The translations under genes were made by a program, and so were the position numbers. DNA of 32,754 bases from CAYFUF01 sp964394795 (GTDB taxonomy: Bacteria; Bacillota; Clostridia; Tissierellales; Peptoniphilaceae), in the NCBI GenBank assembly GCA_964394795.1, contig CAYMYX010000016.1, positions 1-32,754 on the forward strand, read 5' to 3'. Below are positions 1-7,360 of the stretch, one piece after another. How positions within the stretch are numbered: position 1 is the stretch's first letter; each line of letters opens with the position of its first letter. A model generated the notes under the pieces. The model did no database searches. It was not told where the DNA came from and saw only the letters and a program-made list of their open reading frames with translations.

Positions 1-142
1 AAAAATATGCCTACGAACGAAATCCGCAGACGCATAGCGTCGAGGACCTAGTGAGTAGGCATGTTTTTGTTATATGTCGAGGACCTAGTGAGAAGGTATA
101 TTTTTTAGTTATGTTGAGGACTTAGTTCGATGGCCTATTTTT
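1..142 (+). repeat. Structured hairpin repeat, copy 1, with two extra tandem 3' halves
   Basis: A 68-nt imperfect hairpin occupies 1-68. Outer arm 1-14 (AAAAATATGCCTAC) pairs with 55-68, with one U-G wobble. The conserved 5' inner arm GAACGAAATCCGCAG is at 15-29, the apical stem ACGC-ATA-GCGT at 30-40, and the conserved 3' inner arm CGAGGACCTAGTGAG at 41-55. The 3' half is then repeated with a 37-bp period at 78-105 and 115-142. Each repeat carries a degenerate tail (GAAGGTATATTTTT, GATGGCCTATTTTT) that still largely complements arm 1-14. The last tail overlaps the stop codon of galU. Copies 2 and 3 lie at 1745-1880 and 2085-2152. The window begins exactly at the first arm, so the element could extend or be truncated to the left. 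The family is unknown to me. Confidence 0.85.
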
Positions 143-1019
143 ACTTTTGTAATTCTTTAGAAATCCCATGCAAATATTCCGCAAACTCATCCTTCAAGCT
201 CTCATCCCTAAGGGCATACTCCACCGTCGCCTCAAGGAATCCTTGCTTGTCGCCAATATCGTAGCGTCTACCCTTAAAATTGTAAGCATAGACATCACGA
301 TCTTTGGCCATATCTCTCAACGCATCCGTCAGCTGGATTTCATTACCAACTCCGGGTTCCGTTTTCTCCAAATAGTCGAAAATCTCAGGCTCAAGAACAT
401 AACGGCCCAAAACCGCCACATTGGAAGGAGCCTCCTCTTGCTTCGGTTTCTCCACGATCGAGTTTACCTTGTAGACATCGTCAGTAATCTTCTCTCCGTC
501 GACGCTACCGTACTTGCTGATCTGACTCGGATCGACAATCTGGCTACCTAAAACAGACCCACCCCTTTGTTCATGCTCTTCGATAAGCTGGGCGATACAT
601 GGACTAGCCGGATTGTATACCACGTCGTCACCCAAAAGGATGGCGAAAGGTTCATTGTTGATGAAGTCTTTGGCGCAGAGGATGGCATGGCCCAAACCTA
701 AGGTCTCATTCTGACGAACATAGAAAATATTCGCCAAATCATTAATCGCCTGAACCTCATTCAACGCCTTCGTCTTGCCTTTTTCCTCGAGGGCAAGCTC
801 TAATTCAATGTTGTGGTCAAAGTGATTCTCAATGGCTGACTTTCCACGGTTGGTTACAAATAGAATACTCTCGATACCCGCAGCCGACGCTTCTTCCACG
901 ATGTATTGAAGGGCAGGCCTATCCACTATGGCCAGCATCTCCTTAGGTGATGCTTTCGTTGCAGGCAAAAAGCGCGTGCCAAGCCCCGCAACAGGGATAA
1001 CCGCTTTACGAACTTTCAT
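141..1019 (-). CDS. galU: UTP-glucose-1-phosphate uridylyltransferase
   Basis: This cytoplasmic enzyme makes UDP-glucose from UTP and glucose 1-phosphate, supplying precursors for glycolipids, teichoic-acid glycosylation and polysaccharides. The 292 aa match the usual GalU length. The nucleotidyltransferase signature AGLGTRFLPATKASPKEM is at residues 11-28, LLGDD at 128-132 (metal/nucleotide site), VEKP at 189-192 and EIQLTDAL at 227-234. The ATG at 1019 is preceded by GGAGG at a good distance. The gene lies 37 bp downstream of the small coiled-coil ORF (1057-1668) on the same strand, so the two are probably co-transcribed from the promoter near 1709-1737. The stop codon sits inside the tail of the structured repeat at 1-142, which may act as the transcript's 3' end. 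Identification is secure. Confidence 0.95.
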   Translation of the reverse strand: MKVRKAVIPVAGLGTRFLPATKASPKEMLAIVDRPALQYIVEEASAAGIESILFVTNRGKSAIENHFDHNIELELALEEKGKTKALNEVQAINDLANIFYVRQNETLGLGHAILCAKDFINNEPFAILLGDDVVYNPASPCIAQLIEEHEQRGGSVLGSQIVDPSQISKYGSVDGEKITDDVYKVNSIVEKPKQEEAPSNVAVLGRYVLEPEIFDYLEKTEPGVGNEIQLTDALRDMAKDRDVYAYNFKGRRYDIGDKQGFLEATVEYALRDESLKDEFAEYLHGISKELQK

Positions 1020-1056
1020 TACTATCCTCCTCAGTTAGACAAGAAATTTCTGAAAC

Positions 1057-1668
1057 TTATTCAAATGATGATTTCATTTTATCAAACTTCTCGGATAACT
1101 GGGCTTCTTTCTCCGCCAACTCCACCTGTCTCTTGTGGTAAACCAGCTTCGAACGGATTCTCTTCACGTGCTTCTTCTGATTAATTAGATCCAACATTTG
1201 CTGCTTCAGCTGCAATTGCGTCTTTGGCCTCGACAACTTATCCGATGCCTTCACAATCAAATGCTCCGGCAGATTGCTACGACCCATCTCCGCCAAATCC
1301 CAATACAGGTCATGCACTTGCAACTGATCATAAAAGTAATTCAAATCTTGGAGGGCCATAAGCTCAACCTGCACACCCTTCCGAGACCGACCCATATCCC
1401 CTAACTTACCAATCGCGTTAGGTCTCAGCACCGTATCATGAGCTGCTGTCTTCTCCCGATACTCATCCAACTTATCCGTCGCCTTGTCAATCGCTGTCGC
1501 AATCAAATCAGCCTCAACGATTCGGTCATTCAGCCAGTCCTTCTCCATTGCTAAATTATCAAAAAGCAAAGGCTCCATAACTTCTGACCTGTCTGCTCTA
1601 TTCCGCATTCTCTCCGCTGCTTCTTCTCGCTTTGCTCGAAAGCGATGTACGATATCTTGTTTCGTCAT
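1057..1668 (-). CDS. Hypothetical charged, probably coiled-coil protein
   Basis: A protein of about 203 aa that I do not recognise. It is rich in Lys, Arg, Glu and Gln, has no membrane segment or signal peptide, and is mostly helical by composition. The C-terminal stretch (about residues 145-200) looks like a coiled coil with alternating basic and acidic residues. A motif like MGRSRKGVQVELMALQDLNYFYDQL sits mid-protein, given here only as composition. The start chosen is ATG at 1668 (MTKQDIVHRF), because GAGAGG stands a normal distance upstream. The open frame runs on to 1782, but that extension lies in promoter and repeat DNA. The gene precedes galU by 37 bp on the same strand, suggesting a two-gene unit, although the composition gives no link to sugar nucleotide metabolism. 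Confidence 0.75.
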   Translation of the reverse strand: MTKQDIVHRFRAKREEAAERMRNRADRSEVMEPLLFDNLAMEKDWLNDRIVEADLIATAIDKATDKLDEYREKTAAHDTVLRPNAIGKLGDMGRSRKGVQVELMALQDLNYFYDQLQVHDLYWDLAEMGRSNLPEHLIVKASDKLSRPKTQLQLKQQMLDLINQKKHVKRIRSKLVYHKRQVELAEKEAQLSEKFDKMKSSFE

Positions 1669-1708
1669 AAGGATTATCCTCTCTAAATCTCCAGTCACAG
1701 TCCTAGGA

Positions 1709-1737
1709 CATATATATCCCAAAATGGCAATTTTCAA
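1709..1737 (-). promoter_or_regulatory. Putative sigma-A promoter of the 1668 ORF-galU unit
   Basis: On the minus strand, TTGAAA (1732-1737) and TATATG (1709-1714) are separated by exactly 17 bp. Transcription would begin about 35 nt before the ATG at 1668. The structured repeat at 1745-1880 ends just upstream. The call is by consensus match only. Confidence 0.4.
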
Positions 1738-1744
1738 CATGAAG

Positions 1745-1880
1745 ACAAAAGCTAACTTCTCACTAGGTCCTCGGCAAAACAAAAGCTAACTTCTCACTAG
1801 GTCCTCGGCAAAACAAAAGCTAACTTCTCACTAGGTCCTCGGCGCGGGGCGCCTGCGGATTTCGTTCGAAGCTAGCTTTT
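1745..1880 (-). repeat. Structured hairpin repeat, copy 2 (inverted), 3' half triplicated
   Basis: Read on the minus strand, the full hairpin spans 1880 to 1815. Outer arm AAAAGCTAGCTTC (1880-1868) pairs with GAAGTTAGCTTTT (1827-1815), giving 13 bp with one G-U. The 5' inner arm GAACGAAATCCGCAG (1867-1853), apical GCGC-CCC-GCGC (1852-1842) and 3' inner arm CGAGGACCTAGTGAG (1841-1827) match copy 1 in sequence and spacing. The outer arm is a different sequence and the apical A-T pair is replaced by G-C. The 3' half then recurs twice more as exact 34-bp units at 1779-1812 and 1745-1778. Tail complementarity to the single 5' arm is kept in all three. Confidence 0.85.
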
Positions 1881-2084
1881 GCCATATGGTTTGAGTCGAA
1901 ATTTGTGTCGGATATTGACGCAACGTTAAGAAGATAATAGTTTCACTCCACTATTACCACCAATTACGGGATTATCGTGGCACATGATTTATTACAAGCC
2001 CCGCCATTACACTTTTACTTCCACGTACGGTATTGATCCTAAACCATCATATCGCAGGCCCTGTCCTACTCAAGCTTCCCTGCT
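1881..2084. other. Gene-free spacer between repeat copies 2 and 3
   Basis: About 200 bp without a credible open frame on either strand. A short hairpin AATAGT...ACTATT lies at 1936-1955 with no T-run. No promoter or RNA motif is recognised, and it may be decayed intergenic DNA. Confidence 0.5.
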
Positions 2085-2152
2085 AAAAATATGCCTACGA
2101 ACGGTATCCGCAGACGCGCAGCGTCGAGGACTTAGTGAGTAGGTATATTTTT
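2085..2152 (+). repeat. Structured hairpin repeat, copy 3 (single 3' half)
   Basis: A 68-nt hairpin with the same 15-11-15 core. Outer arm 2085-2098 is identical to that of copy 1 and pairs with 2139-2152 (14 bp, one G-U). The inner 5' arm GAACGGTATCCGCAG is at 2099-2113, apical ACGC-GCA-GCGT at 2114-2124, and the inner 3' arm CGAGGACTTAGTGAG at 2125-2139. The tail ends in a T-run (TATATTTTTATTTT) resembling an intrinsic terminator in the plus direction. This copy has no tandem extra halves. It lies about 105 bp upstream of the FAD dehydrogenase start. Confidence 0.85.
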
Positions 2153-2256
2153 ATTTTCTGATATGATAGACTCAAGAATGGCAACGGGCGAAACAAACAC
2201 TATCCGCTACCAAGAAATAAAAGGGTAAGTAAAACCTTAGAACAAGAGGGGTAATC

Positions 2257-3633
2257 ATGAAACACTACGATGTCATTATTGTTGGGGCTGGAGCCAGCGG
2301 CGTCTTTGCTGCTTACGAGTTCACGCATGCTAAATCTGATAAGAAAGTACTTATTGTCGATAAAGGTCAACCAGTGGCCCGACGCGCTTGCCCAATTACC
2401 GAGGGTTTGGTCGACCACTGCATCCATTGCAAACCGGCTTGCCACGTCATGAGCGGTTTCGGCGGAGCAGGTACGCTTTCCGACGGTAAATATAATATAA
2501 CGAATAATTTCGGTGGTGATCTTAACCGCTACCTTGGTGATAAAGAGGCAATCGAGATGATGGAATATGTCGATTCCGTTCTCTTATCTTTTGATGAAAG
2601 TGACACTGAATCCAAGCTCTATTCCACAGGTAGCACGGATTTAAAGACAAAGATGTTACAAAACAATTTGCATCTTCTTGATGCTAAGGTTCGCCACTTC
2701 GGCACCGACCGCAATAAGAAGATTCTGGAAAACATCTACCAATATACGAAGGACCACATTGACTACCTGTTTGCTACCGAGGTAACAGAGGTAGATAAGG
2801 AAGAGGAAGGCTTCTCCATCCAAACCAACAAGGGTGACACCTACACTTGTGACAACCTGGTCCTCGCATCAGGTAGGTCTGGTTCCAAGTGGATGAGCAA
2901 AGTCTTCGACAAGTTTGGTATTCCAAGAAAGAGCAATCGGGTAGATATTGGTCTACGCGTCGAGGTGCCTGCAGAAATCTTTAAGCACATCACGGACGAG
3001 GTGTATGAGTCCAAGATTGTTTACCAAACCGAGCAGTACAACGACTTGGTTCGTACCTTCTGTATGAACCCCTATGGCGTCGTCGTAACGGAGAACACCA
3101 ATGGTATTATCACGGTGAATGGCCACTCCTTCTCCGACCCAGAGCTTCACACCGAGAACACGAACTTTGCACTATTGGTTTCTAACCACTTCACAGAACC
3201 TTTTAAGGATTCCAATGAGTATGGTGAGTCCATCGCCCGCCTATCCAACATGCTAGGTGGCGGCGTTCTGTTACAGCGCTTTGGCGACTTGATTCGCGGA
3301 AGAAGGTCCAGCGACAGAAGGATGGAAAAGTGCTTCACGAAGCCAACCTTGAAGGCAACACCTGGAGACCTTTCTCTGGTCATGCCCAAGCGTCAACTGG
3401 ATGACATCATTGAGATGATTTATGCCTTGGATAAGGTGGCTCCGGGTATGGCCAACGAAGATACCCTCCTCTACGGCATCGAAGTGAAATTCTATAACTC
3501 CCTGGTTGAAGTGGATAACGAGTTTGAAACGAATGTTGAGGGCTTGTTTGCTGTGGGCGACGGATCGGGTATCACCCACTCCTTGTCCCAAGCCAGTGCA
3601 AGCGGAATTGCTATCGCTAGAAAATTAAAGTAA
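2257..3633 (+). CDS. FAD-dependent dehydrogenase, COG2509-like
   Basis: A cytoplasmic flavoprotein of 458 aa. The N-terminal dinucleotide-binding fold shows IIVGAGASG (residues 7-15) and the acidic end of the second strand at VLIVDKG. A C-terminal FAD motif, GDGSGITHSLSQASASGIA, matches the GidA/HI0933-like fold. A cysteine cluster C45-x9-C55-x2-C58-x3-C62 followed by SGFGGAGTLSDGK is characteristic, as far as I recall, of the uncharacterised dehydrogenases of COG2509. The substrate is unknown. AGAGGGG stands a normal distance before the ATG. The S9 peptidase starts 48 bp downstream, and the two plus yihY form a likely operon. The oxidoreductase fold is certain; the exact reaction is not. Confidence 0.85.
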   Translation: MKHYDVIIVGAGASGVFAAYEFTHAKSDKKVLIVDKGQPVARRACPITEGLVDHCIHCKPACHVMSGFGGAGTLSDGKYNITNNFGGDLNRYLGDKEAIEMMEYVDSVLLSFDESDTESKLYSTGSTDLKTKMLQNNLHLLDAKVRHFGTDRNKKILENIYQYTKDHIDYLFATEVTEVDKEEEGFSIQTNKGDTYTCDNLVLASGRSGSKWMSKVFDKFGIPRKSNRVDIGLRVEVPAEIFKHITDEVYESKIVYQTEQYNDLVRTFCMNPYGVVVTENTNGIITVNGHSFSDPELHTENTNFALLVSNHFTEPFKDSNEYGESIARLSNMLGGGVLLQRFGDLIRGRRSSDRRMEKCFTKPTLKATPGDLSLVMPKRQLDDIIEMIYALDKVAPGMANEDTLLYGIEVKFYNSLVEVDNEFETNVEGLFAVGDGSGITHSLSQASASGIAIARKLK

Positions 3634-3681
3634 ACAGAACTACTAGAATTGCTAATGGAACACATGCAAGAAAGGTAAAAG

Positions 3682-5730
3682 ATGAAAAATATCACGATCA
3701 ATGAGTTTGCTCATTGGCCTTATGCCCATAGCCTACAGGTCAGCCCTAACGGAGACTACGTTGTCTTCCAAGTGACGACCGCCAACGAAAAAAAGAATGA
3801 ATACGAGACGAATCTTTGGGCTTACCATTCCGTAAGTGGACGAGTGTATCCCCTAACCTCCTCTGGTAAGGATGGCTTCTTCCTCTTTTTGAACGACACC
3901 ACGCTGCTCTTTAGCTCTGGCAGACCGGTTGAAAACGACAACCTGAAATCAGGCACCAACTTCTGGCGTATTGATTTGACCGGTGGCGAGGCCCAATTCC
4001 ATTTCCATATCGACCTTAAAGTGAGCAAAATGAAGGACTTGGGAAAAGGTCAATTCCTACTTTCCGGAGTGGAAGAAAAGAGCATGAAGGAAGACTGGAT
4101 CGATATCGATGAATTGCCTTTCTGGTTGAATGGCCAGGAATATACCATAGATAAGCAAGTGAAACTCTACCTCTTTGATTCCAATCGTTACTTGGAGGAG
4201 TGTGCAAATTCCTGCAAGAACAACGAGGAAAAGAAAGATAGCGAGAAGCCAGCGGAAGAGGAAAAGAAGGAAAACGAGCAACTAAAGAATGGGACTCTTA
4301 AAGCCCTCACTGCCGAAGAGATCGATGTGGAAGCTTGGGACCTCTCTAAGGACAAGGATACCGTGGTATTTTCCGCGTCTAAGCGCCAACCTTTAGCCGC
4401 ACTGAAAAGCTCACTTCACCGCTATAACCTTACTACCGGGGAAACGACAGACCTACTGGATGACCGCTATATGATCTTTAGCGTAGATTATCATCCTGAG
4501 GGAAAAAAGGTTTATGTGTTCGCCGCTGAAGGGGAAAAGAACGGCATCAACGAAGATCCTAAGTTGTATCAGATGGATGTGGAAAGCAAAGAGTGGAGCC
4601 TCTTCTCTAAGGAAGACTTCGACCACTCCCCAGGCAACAGCGTAGGTACGGATGCCCGCTTTGGCGGAGGCCGTATTACTAAGGCTGTTGGCGATAGTTT
4701 CTTCTTCGTCGAGACAAAGGGAACCAATGCGGTGTTGAGCAGCGTTAAAGAAGGCGCCGATGTGGAAGTCCACATCAGTGATGTTGGCACGGTAGAGAGC
4801 TTCGATATGGACCAAGAGATGCTCTACTTCATCGCCATGCGAGACTTGGACCTTCCTGAGCTCTACGTTTGCGATGGGAAAGATACCGTCAAGATAACCG
4901 ACTTTAGCAAGCCTGTCCATGAATTAAACTTGTCACCAATCGAAGAGATGACCTTCTCTTCCAATGGAGCTGAGATTAGCGGCTTCGTCATTAAGCCTAT
5001 AGGATATGAAGAAGGAAAGAAGTATCCCGGCTTATTGACCGTCCATGGTGGACCTAAGACCGTCTTCGGTCAAATTCTCCACCACGAGATGCAGTTATTG
5101 GCAAGCCTTGGTTACTTCGTCTTTTACACCAACCCCCACGGGTCGGACGGGTTCGGGGTAGACTATTCGGATATTCGGGGCAAGTACGGTACCATTGACT
5201 ACGAAGATTTGATGACCTTCACCGATGAGGTGGTCGCGAAATATGAAGATGTGGATGCTGACCGCTTAGGTATTCTGGGTGGCTCCTACGGTGGCTTCAT
5301 GACCAATTGGGTTATCGGCCACACCGACCGTTTCAAGGCGGCTAACGCCCAACGGTCGATCTCCAACTGGACTAGTTTCCACGGCGTTTCCGATATTGGC
5401 TTCTACTTCTCCTCTGATCAGACAGGGACAACCCCATGGACAGATATGGACGCCCTTTGGAATCAGTCTCCGCTGAAGTATGCGATGAACGCGACGACGC
5501 CAACTTTGTTTATCCACTCTGACAAGGACCTGCGATGCCCGCTGGATCAGGGCATCCAAATGTACGCCGCCCTAAAGGAAAATGGGGTCGACAGCAAGCT
5601 CGTCATCTTTAAAGAAGAAAACCATGATCTTTCCAGATCAGGTAGGCCCAAGAGTCGCGTGAAAAGACTTGAGGAAATTGTAAACTGGTTTGAAAGGTAT
5701 CTAGGGCCAAACCATGAAAACGAAATTTAA
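3682..5730 (+). CDS. S9 family serine peptidase (acylaminoacyl-peptidase/prolyl oligopeptidase type)
   Basis: A 682-aa two-domain cytosolic peptidase. Residues about 1-430 form the WD/beta-propeller-like part, including a Lys/Glu-rich low-complexity insertion around residues 175-205. The C-terminal alpha/beta-hydrolase carries the nucleophile elbow GGSYGG (Ser535), the probable catalytic Asp616 in SDKDLRCP, and His648 in EENHDLSRSGRP. The HGGP oxyanion segment lies before the nucleophile. The DxRCP motif and C-terminal NHxxSRSGRP resemble acylaminoacyl peptidases (YuxL-like) more than strict prolyl oligopeptidases. No signal peptide is seen. The start has GAAAGG upstream at normal spacing. 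Its last 17 bp overlap the start of the yihY-like gene, implying translational coupling. Confidence 0.92.
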   Translation: MKNITINEFAHWPYAHSLQVSPNGDYVVFQVTTANEKKNEYETNLWAYHSVSGRVYPLTSSGKDGFFLFLNDTTLLFSSGRPVENDNLKSGTNFWRIDLTGGEAQFHFHIDLKVSKMKDLGKGQFLLSGVEEKSMKEDWIDIDELPFWLNGQEYTIDKQVKLYLFDSNRYLEECANSCKNNEEKKDSEKPAEEEKKENEQLKNGTLKALTAEEIDVEAWDLSKDKDTVVFSASKRQPLAALKSSLHRYNLTTGETTDLLDDRYMIFSVDYHPEGKKVYVFAAEGEKNGINEDPKLYQMDVESKEWSLFSKEDFDHSPGNSVGTDARFGGGRITKAVGDSFFFVETKGTNAVLSSVKEGADVEVHISDVGTVESFDMDQEMLYFIAMRDLDLPELYVCDGKDTVKITDFSKPVHELNLSPIEEMTFSSNGAEISGFVIKPIGYEEGKKYPGLLTVHGGPKTVFGQILHHEMQLLASLGYFVFYTNPHGSDGFGVDYSDIRGKYGTIDYEDLMTFTDEVVAKYEDVDADRLGILGGSYGGFMTNWVIGHTDRFKAANAQRSISNWTSFHGVSDIGFYFSSDQTGTTPWTDMDALWNQSPLKYAMNATTPTLFIHSDKDLRCPLDQGIQMYAALKENGVDSKLVIFKEENHDLSRSGRPKSRVKRLEEIVNWFERYLGPNHENEI

Positions 5731-6592
5731 AGATTTCTTTTCCGAAATCGTCATCCATCTAAAAACCGCCGATTTAAAGAGTAGGTCATCCGATTTGGCC
5801 TACTCGATACTCATGGCTGCAATCCCCTTGATCCTCGTGTTCATTCAGGTAGCATCCCTCTTTTTGGCGGATCCGGAGCTTACCTTATACAGGCTCACCT
5901 CCCAATTACCTGAAGGAACGGATGATATTATCAATGCGGTTATCGACACCTTGGCGTCGAATGCCAACGAGGCAACGATCGGTGTGTCCTTGCTATCCGT
6001 TCTTTGGTTGGGTAGCAACGGAATCAACTCCCTGATTATCTCCGCCAATGAAAGCTTTGGCTTTGAAATCAGACAGCCAGGTATCGTTCAGCGAATCATC
6101 TCCGCAGTCTACACGGCGATTTTCATCATCGTGATTATCTTCATGCTCCTGTTCTACGTCTTCTATGACTCCATTCACTTCTTGATTGGTAACGTCCTCT
6201 TCATCGAGGAAGTCCTAGGCGATGTTTGGGACTTTGCTGGCAATATCATCATCAGGATTCTGCCTCTGGTCATCATGGTCTTCATTTTGATCAGCTTCTA
6301 CAAGAGCTCAACCTTCGTATCCAACGAGCAAATCAGCTGGCGGGAAGCCGCAGTCGGTGGCGTCTTCGCCTCCATATCCAGTATTATCATCACGGTGGTC
6401 TACTCCTGGTTCATGAGCAACATTTCATCCTGGTCCCTCTATTATGGGTCCTTGGCAGCCGTTCTTGCCCTCTTCGTTTGGCTTCGAATGATTTGCCAGG
6501 TCATGGTGGCCGGCGGCGAAATCATCTCGGCATACCGGGCGGTCCAAGGCAAAGAAAACATGTCCAACAGAGCCTTCCAACGGAAGAGATAG
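5714..6592 (+). CDS. YihY/UPF0761 family inner-membrane protein
   Basis: An integral membrane protein of 292 aa with about six hydrophobic helices (roughly residues 25-50, 85-105, 130-152, 165-190, 205-232 and 240-265). It matches the YihY/BrkB family, once misnamed ribonuclease BN; no nuclease signature is present. The family motifs are visible as SSDLAYSILMAAIPLILVF near the N-terminus and a late W...YGSLAAVLALFVWLRM segment. Function in the family is unsettled, and membrane transport has been suggested. The ATG overlaps the end of the peptidase gene, with a weak ribosome site in its coding sequence. The stop is immediately adjacent to the convergent comFC stop; a terminator for this operon appears inside comFC at 6768-6806. 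Confidence 0.88.
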   Translation: MKTKFKDFFSEIVIHLKTADLKSRSSDLAYSILMAAIPLILVFIQVASLFLADPELTLYRLTSQLPEGTDDIINAVIDTLASNANEATIGVSLLSVLWLGSNGINSLIISANESFGFEIRQPGIVQRIISAVYTAIFIIVIIFMLLFYVFYDSIHFLIGNVLFIEEVLGDVWDFAGNIIIRILPLVIMVFILISFYKSSTFVSNEQISWREAAVGGVFASISSIIITVVYSWFMSNISSWSLYYGSLAAVLALFVWLRMICQVMVAGGEIISAYRAVQGKENMSNRAFQRKR

Positions 6593-7360
6593 CTAGTCTC
6601 TGGGGTAAGAGGACATGGCCAACGTCAACCCTACCACGTCCAAACCCGCCGAACGAAAAACAGATATCGCCTCTCGCATGGTATTGCCCGAGGTAAGAAA
6701 ATCATCGATGAGGATGCCCCGACTTTGGGCAAGCCTTGCCGTTGACACAAACTGAATAGATGACTGAAGACCAGCCGGATTTTCCATCCGAAACTGGTCT
6801 TTTTTTGTGGCCAAAGCAAAGGCGCCTCGCACGTTGCTTTCCCGCTGAATCCGGTTCAGCTTGTTTTGCTCCTTGTTTTTCTTTGCCTTTTGAAGGCCAT
6901 GTACCAAGGGCAAACCCAATTGGTGGGCCATATACCTAGCGATCTCCCCAAGGGGATTGTACCCACGAAGGACCTCCTTCTCCGGACTCATCGGCACATA
7001 GGTTATCCATCCGCATGAGGCCAACTCTATTTCTCGCTCAACATAGGCAACCAACATTTCACCAAAGCTATCCCGGTAAAAACTCTTCTGCTCAAACTTG
7101 TAAGGCGCATACATCTCTTTCAGGAAGTTGTTGTAGAAAGCAGCGGTGTAGACAACGAATTCCTCCTCTTTGTCATGCCTAGCTTCGAGGATATTCATCT
7201 TATCTACAAGCTCCAACTCCTCATAACAGGAATGGCAAAGTTTATATTCATACAGTTCCTTGCTGCTGCAGCCAACACAAGAGTCCTGGTCACCCAAGAG
7301 GATGTCCAGGATACTATTGGTTATTGTTGACCGCTTGTCCCGACTGGTAAATCTAGTCAT
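6593..7360 (-). CDS. comFC: ComFC-family phosphoribosyltransferase-like protein
   Basis: A 255-aa protein with the double zinc-ribbon and PRTase architecture of ComFC/GntX. Cys28-x2-Cys31 and Cys42-x2-Cys45 form the N-terminal zinc finger. The PRPP-type loop RGILIDDFLTSGNT lies at about 214-227, followed by the short C-terminal tail. ComFC assists single-stranded DNA handling during natural transformation in Bacillota. The ATG overlaps the recD2 stop by 8 bp (ATGACTAG), so translation is coupled to recD2. In many Bacillota the partner is the helicase ComFA; here the upstream neighbour is RecD2, and no comFA is in the window. The gene also hosts, on the opposite strand, a strong plus-direction terminator hairpin. 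Confidence 0.88.
   Translation of the reverse strand: MTRFTSRDKRSTITNSILDILLGDQDSCVGCSSKELYEYKLCHSCYEELELVDKMNILEARHDKEEEFVVYTAAFYNNFLKEMYAPYKFEQKSFYRDSFGEMLVAYVEREIELASCGWITYVPMSPEKEVLRGYNPLGEIARYMAHQLGLPLVHGLQKAKKNKEQNKLNRIQRESNVRGAFALATKKDQFRMENPAGLQSSIQFVSTARLAQSRGILIDDFLTSGNTMREAISVFRSAGLDVVGLTLAMSSYPRD
6768..6806 (+). terminator. Intrinsic terminator inside comFC, serving the FAD-peptidase-yihY operon
   Basis: Plus-strand stem AGACCAG (6768-6774) pairs with CTGGTCT (6794-6800). An inner stem CGGAT/ATCCG (6776-6780 with 6786-6790) sits inside it, and seven T follow at 6800-6806. It lies about 175 bp after the yihY stop and antisense to comFC codons for the TKKDQF region. There is no T-run in the minus direction, so comFC itself should not be terminated by it. 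Confidence 0.75.

Noticed and set aside
1669..1782. N-terminal extension of the 203-aa protein to 1782
   Set aside because: It crosses the promoter-like TTGAAA/TATATG pair and the repeat. The ATG at 1668 has a proper ribosome site.
1745..1843. CRISPR array (three 34-bp tandem units)
   Set aside because: The units are contiguous with no unique spacers, no cas genes are present, and the units are the 3' half of a hairpin element also found in non-tandem form at 2085-2152.
6226..6696. ORF of 156 codons overlapping yihY and comFC ends
   Set aside because: It is out of frame with two well-recognised genes and has a His/Arg/Pro/Gln-rich shadow composition.
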